From the NCBI GenBank assembly GCA_910585555.1, contig CAJUFU010000067.1:1-17106 (forward strand): DNA of 17,106 bases. Direction: 5' to 3'. The DNA comes from an uncultured Lachnospiraceae bacterium (GTDB taxonomy: Bacteria; Bacillota; Clostridia; Lachnospirales; Lachnospiraceae). Below, piece after piece: positions 1 to 9,839 of the stretch (position 1 is its first letter; every line of letters begins with the position of its first letter). The translations under genes and the position numbers were made by a program. The notes beneath the pieces are model-generated. The model did not search any database. It worked only from the letters and a program-made list of their open reading frames with translations, and was not told the DNA's origin.

Positions 1-28
1 GCACTCTTGCAAAAGAGTGCTTTTTTCC
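1..28 (+). terminator. Rho-independent terminator of an upstream gene
   Basis: A perfect 8-bp stem (GCACTCTT / AAGAGTGC) closes a GCAA loop and is followed at once by a run of six T. This is a textbook intrinsic terminator for a plus-strand gene that lies outside the window. It separates that gene from the DHH gene, whose -35 box begins one base after the T-rich tail. Confidence 0.85.
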
Positions 29-57
29 TTGAAAAGGCCGCCTACATCTTATATAAT
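29..57 (+). promoter_or_regulatory. Sigma-A type promoter of the DHH gene
   Basis: A TTGAAA -35 box (29-34) and a perfect TATAAT -10 box (52-57) are separated by 17 nt. Transcription would start near position 64, leaving a short leader of about 55 nt. The gene has an AAGGAG ribosome binding site (105-110) 8 nt before its ATG. Confidence 0.8.
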
Positions 58-118
58 TCTTATTATAGTAAATTTGAAATCAAAGATGGGGAAATTATAC
101 GGATAAGGAGAACAGCAT

Positions 119-1048
119 ATGAGATTAGTGACACGATCTGATTTTGACGGTCTGGCCTGCGGCGCACTTTTGAAAGAAGTGGGTCTGGTGGACAGTTGGA
201 AATTCGCTCACCCCAAAGATCTGCAGGATGGGCTGGTAGAAATCAATGAGAACGATGTACTGGCAAACGTTCCTTTCGTGGAAGGATGCGGTCTGTGGTT
301 CGACCATCATTCCAGCGAACATGAGCGCAACGAGCTGAAGGGCAAATACAAAGGCGAGAGCCGTATTACCCCTTCCTGCGCACGTATTATCTACGAATAC
401 TATGGCGGTCAGGAGCGCTTCTCACATTTTGATGATATGATGGCAGCCGTGGACAAAGTGGATTCCGGCAATCTCACCATCGATGAGGTACAAAACCCCA
501 CCGGCTGGATTCTGATCGGATTCTTGATGGACCCCCGTACCGGCCTTGGCAGATGGCGTAATTTCACGATTTCCAATTATCAGCTGATGGAAAAATTGAT
601 GGAATGCTGCCGTACCATGAGTACGGAGGAGATTCTAGCCCTGCCCGACGTGCAGGAGCGCATCGACGTCTACCATGAGCAGGATGAGAAATTCCGGGAA
701 ATGGTAAAAGCCCACACCCGGGTGGAAAAGGACGTGATCATCTCCGATTTAAGAGGGGTAAATCCCATTTATTCCGGCAACCGTTTCTTAATCTACAGCA
801 TGTATCCGGAACAGAATATCTCCGTCTGGATTGTCAACGGCAAGGGCGGCTTGGGGTGTTCCGCGGCAGTAGGCTACAGTATCTTGAACCGCACCTCCCA
901 TGTGAATGTGGGCAGTCTGATGTTGAAATACGGCGGCGGCGGACACAACGCAGTGGGCACCTGCCAGTTCCCTGACGATATCATGGACGAACAATTGGAG
1001 AAGTTATTGGATGAACTGGTAAATTACGATACCTATTATAAAAACTGA
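119..1048 (+). CDS. DHH-family phosphoesterase (exopolyphosphatase-like)
   Basis: This 309-residue cytosolic protein belongs to the DHH phosphoesterase superfamily, metal-dependent enzymes that cleave phosphodiester or phosphoanhydride bonds (RecJ, NrnA oligoribonucleases, exopolyphosphatases). The N-terminal metal-binding motif reads RSDFDGLACG (residues 6-15). The signature Asp-His-His is at residues 62-64 in FDHHSSE. A glycine-rich GGGGH motif at about 272-276, followed by NAVGTC, matches the substrate-binding DHHA1-type C-terminal motif. Length fits the single-module members rather than RecJ. The ATG at 119 is supported by an AAGGAG 8 nt upstream. It is monocistronic, with its own promoter and terminator, and converges on addA. 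The substrate cannot be predicted: nanoRNA, c-di-AMP breakdown products and polyphosphate are all possible for this fold. Family assignment is firm; function is not. Confidence 0.85.
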   Translation: MRLVTRSDFDGLACGALLKEVGLVDSWKFAHPKDLQDGLVEINENDVLANVPFVEGCGLWFDHHSSEHERNELKGKYKGESRITPSCARIIYEYYGGQERFSHFDDMMAAVDKVDSGNLTIDEVQNPTGWILIGFLMDPRTGLGRWRNFTISNYQLMEKLMECCRTMSTEEILALPDVQERIDVYHEQDEKFREMVKAHTRVEKDVIISDLRGVNPIYSGNRFLIYSMYPEQNISVWIVNGKGGLGCSAAVGYSILNRTSHVNVGSLMLKYGGGGHNAVGTCQFPDDIMDEQLEKLLDELVNYDTYYKN

Positions 1049-1066
1049 TATATGAGATAATCAATC

Positions 1067-1100
1067 GGGTCTTTGCAAGTTTATTTGCAAAGACCCTTTT
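1067..1100 (+). terminator. Rho-independent terminator between the DHH gene and addA
   Basis: A perfect 12-bp inverted repeat (1067-1078 with 1085-1096) around a 6-nt loop is followed by TTTT on the plus strand, 18 nt after the DHH stop codon. The minus-strand side lacks a T-run after the stem, so it serves the plus-strand gene mainly. It may still slow transcripts leaving addA, which ends only 22 nt away. Confidence 0.85.
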
Positions 1101-1122
1101 ACATGGCGCTTCTCACACCTAC

Positions 1123-4100
1123 TTAGAGCAGAGGAATCTCCTGCCCCAGCCGGAACGAGTAGATGATCTGCTCTTTCACCCGCTTGCCTGTACGGTCCCT
1201 GGCATACCCGGATAGCTGCTCTAACACCTCACTATAGTAAGCAAGCTGTACCTTGTAACGCTTTACCAGTTCTTCCGGCCGCTCCACCGCGTCTGTCTTA
1301 TAATCTAACACCACATAACCGTCCTCCTCCTCGAAGAACACGTCGATGATTCCCTGAATCAACACCGTCTCTCCCGGCGGAAAAGAGGCCTTGAGGCGCT
1401 TAGCCGGAAGTCCCATCACAAAAGGCTGTTCTTTATACAGCCGTCCCGCCCGGGCCGCCTTGGCCATCCGCAGGGCCGCCTCTGTCTGCAGGAAAGCTGC
1501 CAGCCGCGGCAGAGAGAGGATTTGATCATATTCCTCCGAAAGCGTCTGCTCCTTACGCATCCTGGCCAGCTGGCTTGCCATAAGCGCTTTGGCCGCTTCT
1601 TTGTCTCTATTAACCTCTACAGTCAACTCGCTGAAATCAAACAACTCCATCACTTTATGGAAGGCACTGCCCCGCATGGAGCCCGTGACACGCTCGTCAG
1701 TCTCTATAAACTTCGGCAGATAAGGCACCACCGTCTCCTCCTCATATAACTTGAAGGAAAAGTCGGTCTCTTCCTGCATACCGGCCTTTTTCAATTCAGA
1801 TACCGTTGTCTTCGTGTAAAGCTCCTTGAGATTATCATACGGATATTGGTAGGCGGACTGACGCGACATCTGTGCCATCAGCTCCATATCCACATCCTGT
1901 TGGGCATCCGCTAAGAGAAGCCGGCGTCTGGCCTCCTCTCTTCCTACTGTCTCCTCCACCTTCTTACTGACCACATCTTCCCAGCCGCCCAAAACTACAC
2001 GGATGGGTATATCCGCCTCATAATGCGGCCCCTGTATGCAGGACTCTATCCCGCAGGCGCTGTAAAAAGCATCCAGACACTTGTTCCTGGCAAGTGCGGA
2101 AAGCAAAAGAGAAAGAAAGCTGTCCTGGGCAAGCAGCGTCCCATAAGAGAGCGTCAACTCCTTTCGTCTGCGCAGGTAGAGAAGAGATGCGGCCGTCTTT
2201 TCCGGGTCTTTGACTGTTGCAGTCATAATCAATTTCTCCTTTGCCCGGGTCATGGCTACATAGAGGACCCGCATCTCCTCCGCCAGATTATCCCTTTTCA
2301 GCCTGGCGGAAATGGCGTTTCTGCGCAAACTCCGTCCGCGGACACGCATCTGGGAATTCACATAATCCACCCCGATTCCTGCGTCCACGTCCACCACCAG
2401 GTGCCCGTTGACTTCTCTGGTCTGGAATTTTTTAGACAGACCCGCCACGATGCAGACGGGAAATTCCAGTCCCTTACTCTTATGGATGCTCATAATGCGC
2501 ACCACATCCGCATTCTCATCCTGCAGCCCAGCCTCGCCGTAGTCCACCTCATATTTCTCCAACTGTTCCATATAACGCAGGAAATGGTACAAGCCAAAAT
2601 AACTGGTCTTCTCATATTCCGCCGCCTTCACCAGAAGCATCTCCACATTGGCGTAGCGCCTTTCCCCCTCCGGTTTCGCCGCCACATAGTTGAGATACCC
2701 TGTTTCCCGCAGGATGGTCTGTAAAAGTTCATGGACACTCAAATACACCGATAGACCCCGATAGACATGCAGACGTTCCAGGAAAGCCTTACTCTTTCTA
2801 CACAGGGCATCCTCCGGCTGTATCCCGCCGTACAATACCAGGGCGTCATAGAGATATTTCTTCTTCGGATAGGCCGCCCGCACCAGCGCAATCTCCTCTT
2901 CCGTAAAGCCGCCCAGATAAGAATGGAGTACGCCATACAGGGGAATATCCTGCAGGGGATTATCCAAAATCCGCAGGAAATGTAACAGTTCCTGCACTTC
3001 CCTGGCCGCAAAGTAGCCGGTCCTGGAAGTCATATGTACGGGAATCTGCTCTTCCTCCAACACCCGTTTAAAGACCTCATCCCAGCCGGAAAGAGTGCGT
3101 AATAAGATCACAATATCCCGAAAAGCCGTCTTTCGAAGCTTCCCGGTCTCCTTGTCCGTCACATAGAAATTCTTTCGAAGCTCTTTGATCTTAGCCGCCA
3201 CCCCGTAAGCCTCCTGCTCTTTCGCAGAAATCTCCTCCGGTTTATCCTGGGTCTTAAAAAGAAGCAGTTCCGTCTCATTGGACACCGCCGGATTCTCCTG
3301 CCTGGGGTACACTGCCCCCTCATGCAGGGCCGCCAGCTCGTCGTAGAGGATGCCCCCCACTTCCCTGCCCATAATCTGTCCAAAAACACCGTTGACGCTG
3401 GCAAGCACCTGGGGTCTGCTTCTGAAATTCTGATGCAGGTCGATCTTCATAGCTCCCTCCGCCTGCGTCCCGCTCCCGTAAGCCTCATACTTTTCCAGAA
3501 ACAGTTCCGGTCTGGCCAAACGGAACTTATAGATACTCTGCTTCACATCCCCCACCATGAAGCGGTTATATCTGCCCTCAGCCTCACCGGAGATGCTGGA
3601 TAACAGATACTCCTGCACCAGGTTGCTGTCCTGATACTCATCAATCAGAATTTCCTGAAAATGGCCGCGGTAGGAAAGGGCTGTCTGGGTGGGCACACAG
3701 GTATCCCCCTCCCTGTGCAGCAGAATCTGAAGCGCGAAATGCTCTATATCGTCAAAGTCCAACAGATTCTTCTCCCGCTTCTTCTCATCAAAGGCTTCCT
3801 TAAACCGCAGGGTCAAATCCACCAGCGCATCCACCGCCGCGCCGCAGACCCCCATCTGCTGCTCCATCTGCTCCTTTGTCTGGAAAAAGAAGTCCCTGCT
3901 CATCTTCTGCAGTTCCTCCTTCACCTCATTTCGAAGACGCTTGGCCAATTCCCGCTTGTCCGGCGATATGGTGTCGTCCTTTTTCGAGGGAAGCCTGTCA
4001 AACTGTACGCTCCCGAAAGCGGCACAGAGGGCATCATAATCCGGCACAGAGGGCTGTTGACTTTCCTGGTCATTATCAAAATGCACGCTGCATCTGCCCC

Positions 4101-4869
4101 TTAAAGCCTCCACCATCTCCATCTCCCGCTCCAAAAGAGCCCCGTAAGGATACGGCCCGTCCGGTTCCTCGCTAAGCCTGCGGGCCGCCTGCAGTTTGTC
4201 TATACAATCGCCAAGTAGATGCCCTACATGCAAAAGCATGTCCTGCATCCAGCCCTCCACACCGCTAAGGCTGTAATCCTTCTTCCGCTCCCTAAGCCAC
4301 TCTTCCGGAAAGGGCATACTCATGGCAAAGTCGTAGAGCTTCCACACCAATTCCTCCGCCGCTGTGTCGCTGCTTCCCACACTGAAATACTCCATACCGT
4401 CTAAGAACGCGGGGTCCGCCTGCCCGTAAGCCTCCTCCAGCACCTGGGCCAGCACGTCCTTTTTCAAAAGGCGTACCTCTCCCTCCTCCCCGATTCGAAA
4501 GCCCGGGTCCAGGCCAATGGTATGAAACTGGTTGCGCAGTACAAAGAGGCAGAAACTGTCTATGGTGGTAATCTGGGCATTATACAGAAGCGTCACCTGC
4601 CTCTGCAGATGCTCGTTCTCCGGGTCCAGGGCCAGTCTGTCATTTAAGGCGGTGCTGATTCTCTCCCGCATTTCCGCCGCCGCCGCATTGGTGAACGTAA
4701 CCACCAGCAGTCTGTCGATGTCCGCCGGTCGCTCCCCCTGGCTCACCATCTTCACAATCCGCTCCACCAGCACTGCCGTCTTGCCGGACCCCGCCGCCGC
4801 GGAGACCAGAAGATTGCATCCGTGGGTATCAATGACTTGTTTTTGTGTCTCTGTAAATGAAATCGCCAT
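1123..4869 (-). CDS. addA: AddA, ATP-dependent helicase/nuclease subunit A
   Basis: AddA is the UvrD-like helicase and nuclease subunit of AddAB, the Firmicutes counterpart of RecBCD. The complex unwinds and resects double-strand breaks and prepares 3' ends for RecA. From the start chosen here the protein is 1248 residues, normal for AddA. Visible superfamily 1 motifs are Walker A AAAGSGKT (Lys30), motif II LIDEYQDSN, GDVKQSIYKFR (motif III region), NFRSRPQVL (motif IV), SIHKSKGLEFPV (motif V) and YVAMTRAKEKL (motif VI). The C-terminal RecB-type nuclease has GIIDVFF followed by LDYKTD (Asp1189, Lys1191). The reading frame is open up to 4905. The internal ATG at 4869 is preferred because AAGGT lies 7 nt upstream and MAISFTETQKQVID aligns with the usual AddA N-terminus, while the outer ATG has no ribosome binding site. 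It follows addB by 108 nt with no terminator between. Confidence 0.95.
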   Translation of the reverse strand: MAISFTETQKQVIDTHGCNLLVSAAAGSGKTAVLVERIVKMVSQGERPADIDRLLVVTFTNAAAAEMRERISTALNDRLALDPENEHLQRQVTLLYNAQITTIDSFCLFVLRNQFHTIGLDPGFRIGEEGEVRLLKKDVLAQVLEEAYGQADPAFLDGMEYFSVGSSDTAAEELVWKLYDFAMSMPFPEEWLRERKKDYSLSGVEGWMQDMLLHVGHLLGDCIDKLQAARRLSEEPDGPYPYGALLEREMEMVEALRGRCSVHFDNDQESQQPSVPDYDALCAAFGSVQFDRLPSKKDDTISPDKRELAKRLRNEVKEELQKMSRDFFFQTKEQMEQQMGVCGAAVDALVDLTLRFKEAFDEKKREKNLLDFDDIEHFALQILLHREGDTCVPTQTALSYRGHFQEILIDEYQDSNLVQEYLLSSISGEAEGRYNRFMVGDVKQSIYKFRLARPELFLEKYEAYGSGTQAEGAMKIDLHQNFRSRPQVLASVNGVFGQIMGREVGGILYDELAALHEGAVYPRQENPAVSNETELLLFKTQDKPEEISAKEQEAYGVAAKIKELRKNFYVTDKETGKLRKTAFRDIVILLRTLSGWDEVFKRVLEEEQIPVHMTSRTGYFAAREVQELLHFLRILDNPLQDIPLYGVLHSYLGGFTEEEIALVRAAYPKKKYLYDALVLYGGIQPEDALCRKSKAFLERLHVYRGLSVYLSVHELLQTILRETGYLNYVAAKPEGERRYANVEMLLVKAAEYEKTSYFGLYHFLRYMEQLEKYEVDYGEAGLQDENADVVRIMSIHKSKGLEFPVCIVAGLSKKFQTREVNGHLVVDVDAGIGVDYVNSQMRVRGRSLRRNAISARLKRDNLAEEMRVLYVAMTRAKEKLIMTATVKDPEKTAASLLYLRRRKELTLSYGTLLAQDSFLSLLLSALARNKCLDAFYSACGIESCIQGPHYEADIPIRVVLGGWEDVVSKKVEETVGREEARRRLLLADAQQDVDMELMAQMSRQSAYQYPYDNLKELYTKTTVSELKKAGMQEETDFSFKLYEEETVVPYLPKFIETDERVTGSMRGSAFHKVMELFDFSELTVEVNRDKEAAKALMASQLARMRKEQTLSEEYDQILSLPRLAAFLQTEAALRMAKAARAGRLYKEQPFVMGLPAKRLKASFPPGETVLIQGIIDVFFEEEDGYVVLDYKTDAVERPEELVKRYKVQLAYYSEVLEQLSGYARDRTGKRVKEQIIYSFRLGQEIPLL

Positions 4870-4977
4870 ACTGTTACCTTGTTCTTTCTCTATCTTTATC
4901 CTCATTTCTGCGCTGTTTTTTGCGCATAACGATTTTCAATCTTTTCACCACACACTGTCTGACTGCCGGCACCACTT

Positions 4978-7900
4978 CTATTCTGCCGCGTCTTCTCCTT
5001 CTCCGCAGGCTTCCCTAATCAGTTCCATGGCCTCTTCTTTTCGCAGGGCAGGCAGCTTCCTTGCCTGATAGCCTGCTATCCTTGTATCATACCCGCAGAC
5101 ACTCTTGTAGGCGCAGTACGTACAGGCCTGGTTTCCGTTCTGCTCATAGGGATTGACTGAAATGGTCCCCTGCAGGATTTCATTGCCCAGCTGCCGTATT
5201 TTCTGGTTGACATAACTGGAAACCGTGTGCATGTCCTCCTCCTTTATGACACTGGAGTAAGCGGAGAAAGAACCGTCCTTTTTGCGCTCCAATGGGAGAA
5301 TATCCGACTTGTCCGTAAACTCTGTATCCAGCAGTCTGACAGCCTCGTCATTTTGATTGACTATTCCAGTCATCTTAAGTTCCTGCAATAGTTTCTGATT
5401 AATCTGCTCCGGCGTCAGCTCCGCCCCGTCCTCCACCATAGGGTCTGCAATATGATAGTAGAGCATGGCCGCCGGGATCACTTCTTTGTCCGGGTGTTTC
5501 TTCTGCTCCATCTCCACCGCCGCATTCATATAGACCACCAGCTGTAACTGCAGGCCGTAGTACAAATCCGCAAGATCGAACTTATAGTCAATGACCTTCA
5601 CATAAATCTTGTCCCCTGCCTCACAGGTATCCACACGGTCAATCCGCCCCCGCAGACGCATCTTGTCCTGCTCATTGAGGGCAATATTGAGAGCATCCAA
5701 ATCATTCAATACGGAAAAGGACATCTCAAACGCATCCGGCACAAAGGCCCCCCTGCGAAGCTGTGTCTGCAGCGTCATCACCGTTCGGTTTAAAATCCTG
5801 GTTATCCGTTTTAACAAATGCTGCATCCTGGCACTGCTGTAAAGAATCGTCTCTCCGTAATCCGCCGTATAGACCTCAATGGCCTCCTCCACCATCTGCT
5901 TTGCCGCCTCTTTGGGGAAATCAAACCAAGTATACCCCTTTTCGGTGAGCTTTCTGGCAAAAATCTCCAGTACCCCATGGAATACATTGCCCATGTCCAC
6001 TGCTTCGAAGCTATAATCTCCCCGTTCCCGAAGGGCCAGACCATACTGCAGGAAATGCCCATAGGCACAGGCCGCATATCGCTCTAAGCGGCTGATGCTA
6101 TTATGCAGTACGGCGCCATAAAGGGCCCTGGTCACCATGGCGGAGAGAGGGGTATCCTGATACGTGTAAAAGGCCGTCTCCAAAAGGCTGTCCATGACAT
6201 CCCGATAGGGAGGCTGCCTGTGATAGGTGTGATAGATGGTATACAGCTGCCGGCGCTCCTCCGCTCCCAGACGACCGGCTGCGTATTCCCGCATCAGATC
6301 GGCCGCCAGACGAATGCCGTCCGGCCCATTCACAAGCTGCTCCGTAACCGGGGAAGTCTCCGGCTGTTCCACGCGAAGGGCCGGGAACAGCTTATGCAGC
6401 AGATCGATGAGATAGGCCGGCCGCAGGCTCCGCCCATCCGTGCCCACACGGGCATAGGAGATATAAAGCGCCTCAGAAGGTTTCGTCATATTCAAATACA
6501 AATACAGCCGCTGGATATACATCTGCTGTCTGGGAGAGGGCGCCAGCTCAAAGGGCGAGTCCTTGATAAACTCCCTGTCAATATCCGATATGATACCGCC
6601 GCCTCCGGCACCTTTGGGAATATTGCCGTCATTGATGCCCAGGAAAAAGAGTACCTTCACCTGCTTTAATCTGGTCCTCTCGATATCCCCCACCAGAATC
6701 CGGTCCACATTCTGGGGAATGGTTCCCACGCCAATCTCCGAAAGCCCCGCGTCCAGAATATCCGCAAACTCCCTGCCGTCCATCTCCTCCTCCGCCAACA
6801 GCCCGTCAATCTGGTCTAGCAAATTAATCACCAGCGGATAAATCTGTCCATATTCCTTGACCCTGGCTAAATCTCCTTGCTGCAAAAAACGCCGCTCTAA
6901 ATCCGCCAGCTTCTGCTGTGCCTGGTTTAGCACCAGGAAATCATACACTGCCCGCACAATCTCCCCGGCCTTCCTACAGGGCGCTAACAGAGGTGCAATC
7001 TGCGCCATCAGCTTCGCCCGCATGGCATTGTAAGCCGAAAGCTGCAAAAGCGCCGCTTCTTCCCCCTCTTTCTCCTCCTCTTTATAGATAAAAAGATTCT
7101 CCCAGCGCTTCCGTCCCCGAATGCCGAAACGCCGCACATAATTTTCCAGCCTGTCCACATCTTCCTGGGCAAACCCTGTCAGACCGGTGCGCAGATAATG
7201 AAACACCGCTTCAAAACTGAAATCCTGCAGCACAATCTGCAGAGCGCTTCTAAGATAAGCGGCAAAGGGATTCCCCATAATCCCTCTGGTCTGGTCCAGA
7301 TAAATGGGAATCCCGCACTTCATAAAGGCCTCCGCCGCATCCCGTCCATAAACCTCCATATTGCTCGTTACCACCGCGATATCCCGGTAACACAGCTCCT
7401 CTCCTCTCTCCTGTGCCTCCTGCAAAAGCCTTCGGATGGCGATACAGGTCTGATGCAGTTCCTCCTGGGGCGTGGAAACCTCCAGCAGGTGAATATGCCC
7501 TGCCTCCCCCTCATAGGCCTGGAGCGGATAACGAAACAGATGACGCTCCAGATGGGTCAGCTCCGGGTTTTCTGCAAACCGGGGAAGCCGCCCGTCCCCA
7601 GAGCGCCGGCACCACACCGCTTCCGCCTCCACAGCGTCCACCTCCTGCATCCGTCTGCGCAAATCCGCCACCGTCTTTTGGGTCAGATAAAACAGCTTCT
7701 GCTCCCCTTCCAGCCGATAAGGATTCTCTCTCTCGTCTATGGTCAAAGATATAATGACCTTCTTAGTCAATCTCATCAGTTCCTGGATGACACGACTCTG
7801 AATGGGCGTAAAACCCGTAAACCCGTCAAAAGCAATCACACAGTCCTGCATAATCTTTGATTTCGGCAGCGCTTCCCGCAATCTGTCCAGGGTCTCTTCC

Positions 7901-8430
7901 GTCGTGATAAAACGGGTGCTGATATATTCCTGGAAAGCCTGATACAAAATTCCCAAATCCTGCAGCTTATAATAGAGTGCTCCCCTGCTCTTTACATACT
8001 CTGTCAGCTCCTCCAATTCCTTTCTGCCAATGCCATACTGCATAAACTCCGAAATCGCCGACTTTACCTCATGGATGTAACCAATCTTATGCAGATGACT
8101 GCCAAGCACTGTCAGATTCTCCCGCACCCCCTGGGCAGCCTTGCGCAGTACCAGACTCTTGCCTGTATCATCCAAAACCGGCAGTTGCTGTGCCCCCACC
8201 TCCTCCAGGATTCTGTGGGTCAGCCTGCCGAAACTCAACACATCGATATTCATGATAGCATGATTTGGGTGCTCCACCACCAAGTCCATCTGTGTCTGCA
8301 TGGTGAACTGATCGGGCACAATGAGAAGATAATTCCTCTTTGGATGCGCTAAAGAGGCTCTTATGATATCCTGATGTAATTTTTTACTCTTGCCGGCGCC
8401 GGATGCGCCGAAATAAAATTGTAATGCCAC
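4978..8430 (-). CDS. addB: AddB, helicase/nuclease subunit B with an iron-sulfur site
   Basis: AddB is the partner of AddA. It carries the second RecB-type nuclease and, in characterised homologues, the Chi-recognition function. The 1150-residue length is typical. The N-terminus has a Walker A-like GASGAGKS (residues 8-15). The C-terminal nuclease shows GRIDRVD followed by VKVIDYKF. Four cysteines match the family's Fe-S cluster ligands: Cys788 (ACAYGHFL) and the C-x2-C-x5-C set Cys1103, Cys1106 and Cys1112. Cluster and nuclease therefore look intact. The start codon is GTG, not ATG; AAAGGA lies 8 nt upstream and the translation from there matches the AddB N-terminus. The gene begins 45 nt after the DUF4143 ATPase stop codon, with no terminator seen in the gap, and addA follows, so the three may form one transcript. 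Confidence 0.95.
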   Translation of the reverse strand: MALQFYFGASGAGKSKKLHQDIIRASLAHPKRNYLLIVPDQFTMQTQMDLVVEHPNHAIMNIDVLSFGRLTHRILEEVGAQQLPVLDDTGKSLVLRKAAQGVRENLTVLGSHLHKIGYIHEVKSAISEFMQYGIGRKELEELTEYVKSRGALYYKLQDLGILYQAFQEYISTRFITTEETLDRLREALPKSKIMQDCVIAFDGFTGFTPIQSRVIQELMRLTKKVIISLTIDERENPYRLEGEQKLFYLTQKTVADLRRRMQEVDAVEAEAVWCRRSGDGRLPRFAENPELTHLERHLFRYPLQAYEGEAGHIHLLEVSTPQEELHQTCIAIRRLLQEAQERGEELCYRDIAVVTSNMEVYGRDAAEAFMKCGIPIYLDQTRGIMGNPFAAYLRSALQIVLQDFSFEAVFHYLRTGLTGFAQEDVDRLENYVRRFGIRGRKRWENLFIYKEEEKEGEEAALLQLSAYNAMRAKLMAQIAPLLAPCRKAGEIVRAVYDFLVLNQAQQKLADLERRFLQQGDLARVKEYGQIYPLVINLLDQIDGLLAEEEMDGREFADILDAGLSEIGVGTIPQNVDRILVGDIERTRLKQVKVLFFLGINDGNIPKGAGGGGIISDIDREFIKDSPFELAPSPRQQMYIQRLYLYLNMTKPSEALYISYARVGTDGRSLRPAYLIDLLHKLFPALRVEQPETSPVTEQLVNGPDGIRLAADLMREYAAGRLGAEERRQLYTIYHTYHRQPPYRDVMDSLLETAFYTYQDTPLSAMVTRALYGAVLHNSISRLERYAACAYGHFLQYGLALRERGDYSFEAVDMGNVFHGVLEIFARKLTEKGYTWFDFPKEAAKQMVEEAIEVYTADYGETILYSSARMQHLLKRITRILNRTVMTLQTQLRRGAFVPDAFEMSFSVLNDLDALNIALNEQDKMRLRGRIDRVDTCEAGDKIYVKVIDYKFDLADLYYGLQLQLVVYMNAAVEMEQKKHPDKEVIPAAMLYYHIADPMVEDGAELTPEQINQKLLQELKMTGIVNQNDEAVRLLDTEFTDKSDILPLERKKDGSFSAYSSVIKEEDMHTVSSYVNQKIRQLGNEILQGTISVNPYEQNGNQACTYCAYKSVCGYDTRIAGYQARKLPALRKEEAMELIREACGEGEDAAE

Positions 8431-8475
8431 GGTTTATGTCCTTTCTTCGATGTTCTCAATACCTAATCCATCTTG

Positions 8476-9831
8476 TCAGCCGCCCATTTTGATACCTTCA
8501 CGGCAAAGAAACGGAACCATATACACCGGCAGACAAATAACATCCTTATCCTTCCTGAAATCCTTTGTGTATATCAAATAACGCTGCAGAATCCTATCCG
8601 AAAACTTTTCCATAAAAGCATCCAGAGATGCATGTGCCTTATAGCCGGAAGACTTTACTTCCAAAGGACATATTTTGTTCTTCTTCGCAAGGATAAAATC
8701 AATCTCATAGTTATGCTTTGACCTTTCATTTAAAAAGGTATAATAAAACAATGCATTTCCGTAAGAAGCAAGCATCTGCGCTACCACATTCTCATAAAGA
8801 TATCCCAGATTAGCGCTCAATTTATCATACAACAGTTTTTCATAAATTTCATTCTCTGTAAAGTCTCTGTCCTTGAACATCAACGTTGTAAAGAGACCGG
8901 TGTCACACAAAAACAGCTTAAAACGAGTCAAATTCCTGCTGTTTGACATTCCCACATTAGGGTCATTTGCATGATAGGATACCAATACTGTTTTAGAAGC
9001 CTTAAGTTCTGTAATCAACTCCAATATCGTATCTGCCCGATCTCCCTCCAGTACACTGGAAACCTGATATCTCGAGGCATTTTTATTCAACTGGGCCGGA
9101 ATCGCATCAAACAGAAGAGACAAGCGTCCGGTGGAATCAATCTTCATAAAATCATCCTCATAAAGTGAGAGGATATCCCTCTTGACAGCATCCACCTTTC
9201 TGAAATTATTGCTTTCCAAATATTCCTTCACCGCCTGAGGCATTCCGCCAATCAGCATATATAATCTAAAGTCCCGAAGCAGCTTTCTGCATGACTGCTC
9301 TCCGATTCCCCGCTGCGCTTCATAACAGCTTTCAAGCAGTGAAAATGTTGTGGTATCCCCCAATGCCCACAAAAACTCTTCATAATCCATGGGAAACATA
9401 TCCAGCTTTCTTTCCTCACTGGGAATTAAAATATCTTTCACATTCTTTCTGATAGAAATCAAAGAACCAGTCTCAATATAGTCATAACGTCCATCCTGCA
9501 CAAGGGCCTTAACCGCCTGTCTTGCCATCGGACATAATTGCACTTCATCAAATATAATGACAGAATTTCTCTCATGCAAATCCACTTTATATTGAAGCTG
9601 TAACTGCAAAAACAGATAATTCAAATCTGAGACATCCTCAAACAATTCCCGGACAGTCTTTGCCGCTTTTGCAAAATCAATCAGAATATAACTTTCATAC
9701 TCGTTCCTGGCAAACGCTTCGACAATCGTTGACTTTCCCACACGGCGCGCACCCTCGATCAGCAGCGCTGTTTTACCATTGGATTCCTGCTTCCACTGCA
9801 CCAGTTTGTCATATATTTTCCGTCTGAACAT
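8476..9831 (-). CDS. AAA-family ATPase with C-terminal DUF4143 domain
   Basis: The N-terminal AAA_14-type ATPase has Walker A GARRVGKST (Lys33) and Walker B VIIFDEVQ. The C-terminal DUF4143 domain has a PD-(D/E)XK-like signature: EIDFIL (Asp378) and PLEVKSS (Glu391, Lys393). Such proteins are widespread and variable in bacteria and archaea. Their role is poorly defined; suggestions include nucleic-acid transactions and defence. The open frame continues upstream to an ATG at 9972, but the start at 9831 is preferred: it has GGAG 6 nt upstream, the family fold begins there (MFRRKIYDKLVQW), and a good promoter (9898-9926) lies inside the upstream extension. That gives 451 residues. The skipped part is an 11-residue repeat region described separately. 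No function should be assigned beyond a nucleotide-binding, probably nuclease-fold protein. Confidence 0.85.
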   Translation of the reverse strand: MFRRKIYDKLVQWKQESNGKTALLIEGARRVGKSTIVEAFARNEYESYILIDFAKAAKTVRELFEDVSDLNYLFLQLQLQYKVDLHERNSVIIFDEVQLCPMARQAVKALVQDGRYDYIETGSLISIRKNVKDILIPSEERKLDMFPMDYEEFLWALGDTTTFSLLESCYEAQRGIGEQSCRKLLRDFRLYMLIGGMPQAVKEYLESNNFRKVDAVKRDILSLYEDDFMKIDSTGRLSLLFDAIPAQLNKNASRYQVSSVLEGDRADTILELITELKASKTVLVSYHANDPNVGMSNSRNLTRFKLFLCDTGLFTTLMFKDRDFTENEIYEKLLYDKLSANLGYLYENVVAQMLASYGNALFYYTFLNERSKHNYEIDFILAKKNKICPLEVKSSGYKAHASLDAFMEKFSDRILQRYLIYTKDFRKDKDVICLPVYMVPFLCREGIKMGG

Positions 9832-9839
9832 AGCCTTCT

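Noticed and set aside
2023..2724. 233-codon open frame on the plus strand
   Set aside because: It lies entirely opposite addA, whose helicase motifs are read through here. Its composition is that of an antisense shadow.
4870..4905. Longer addA start at 4905
   Set aside because: It has no ribosome binding site and adds 12 residues not typical of AddA. The ATG at 4869 has AAGGT and aligns with the family N-terminus.
7198..7860. 220-codon open frame on the plus strand
   Set aside because: It is antisense to addB and has no recognisable domain or ribosome binding site.
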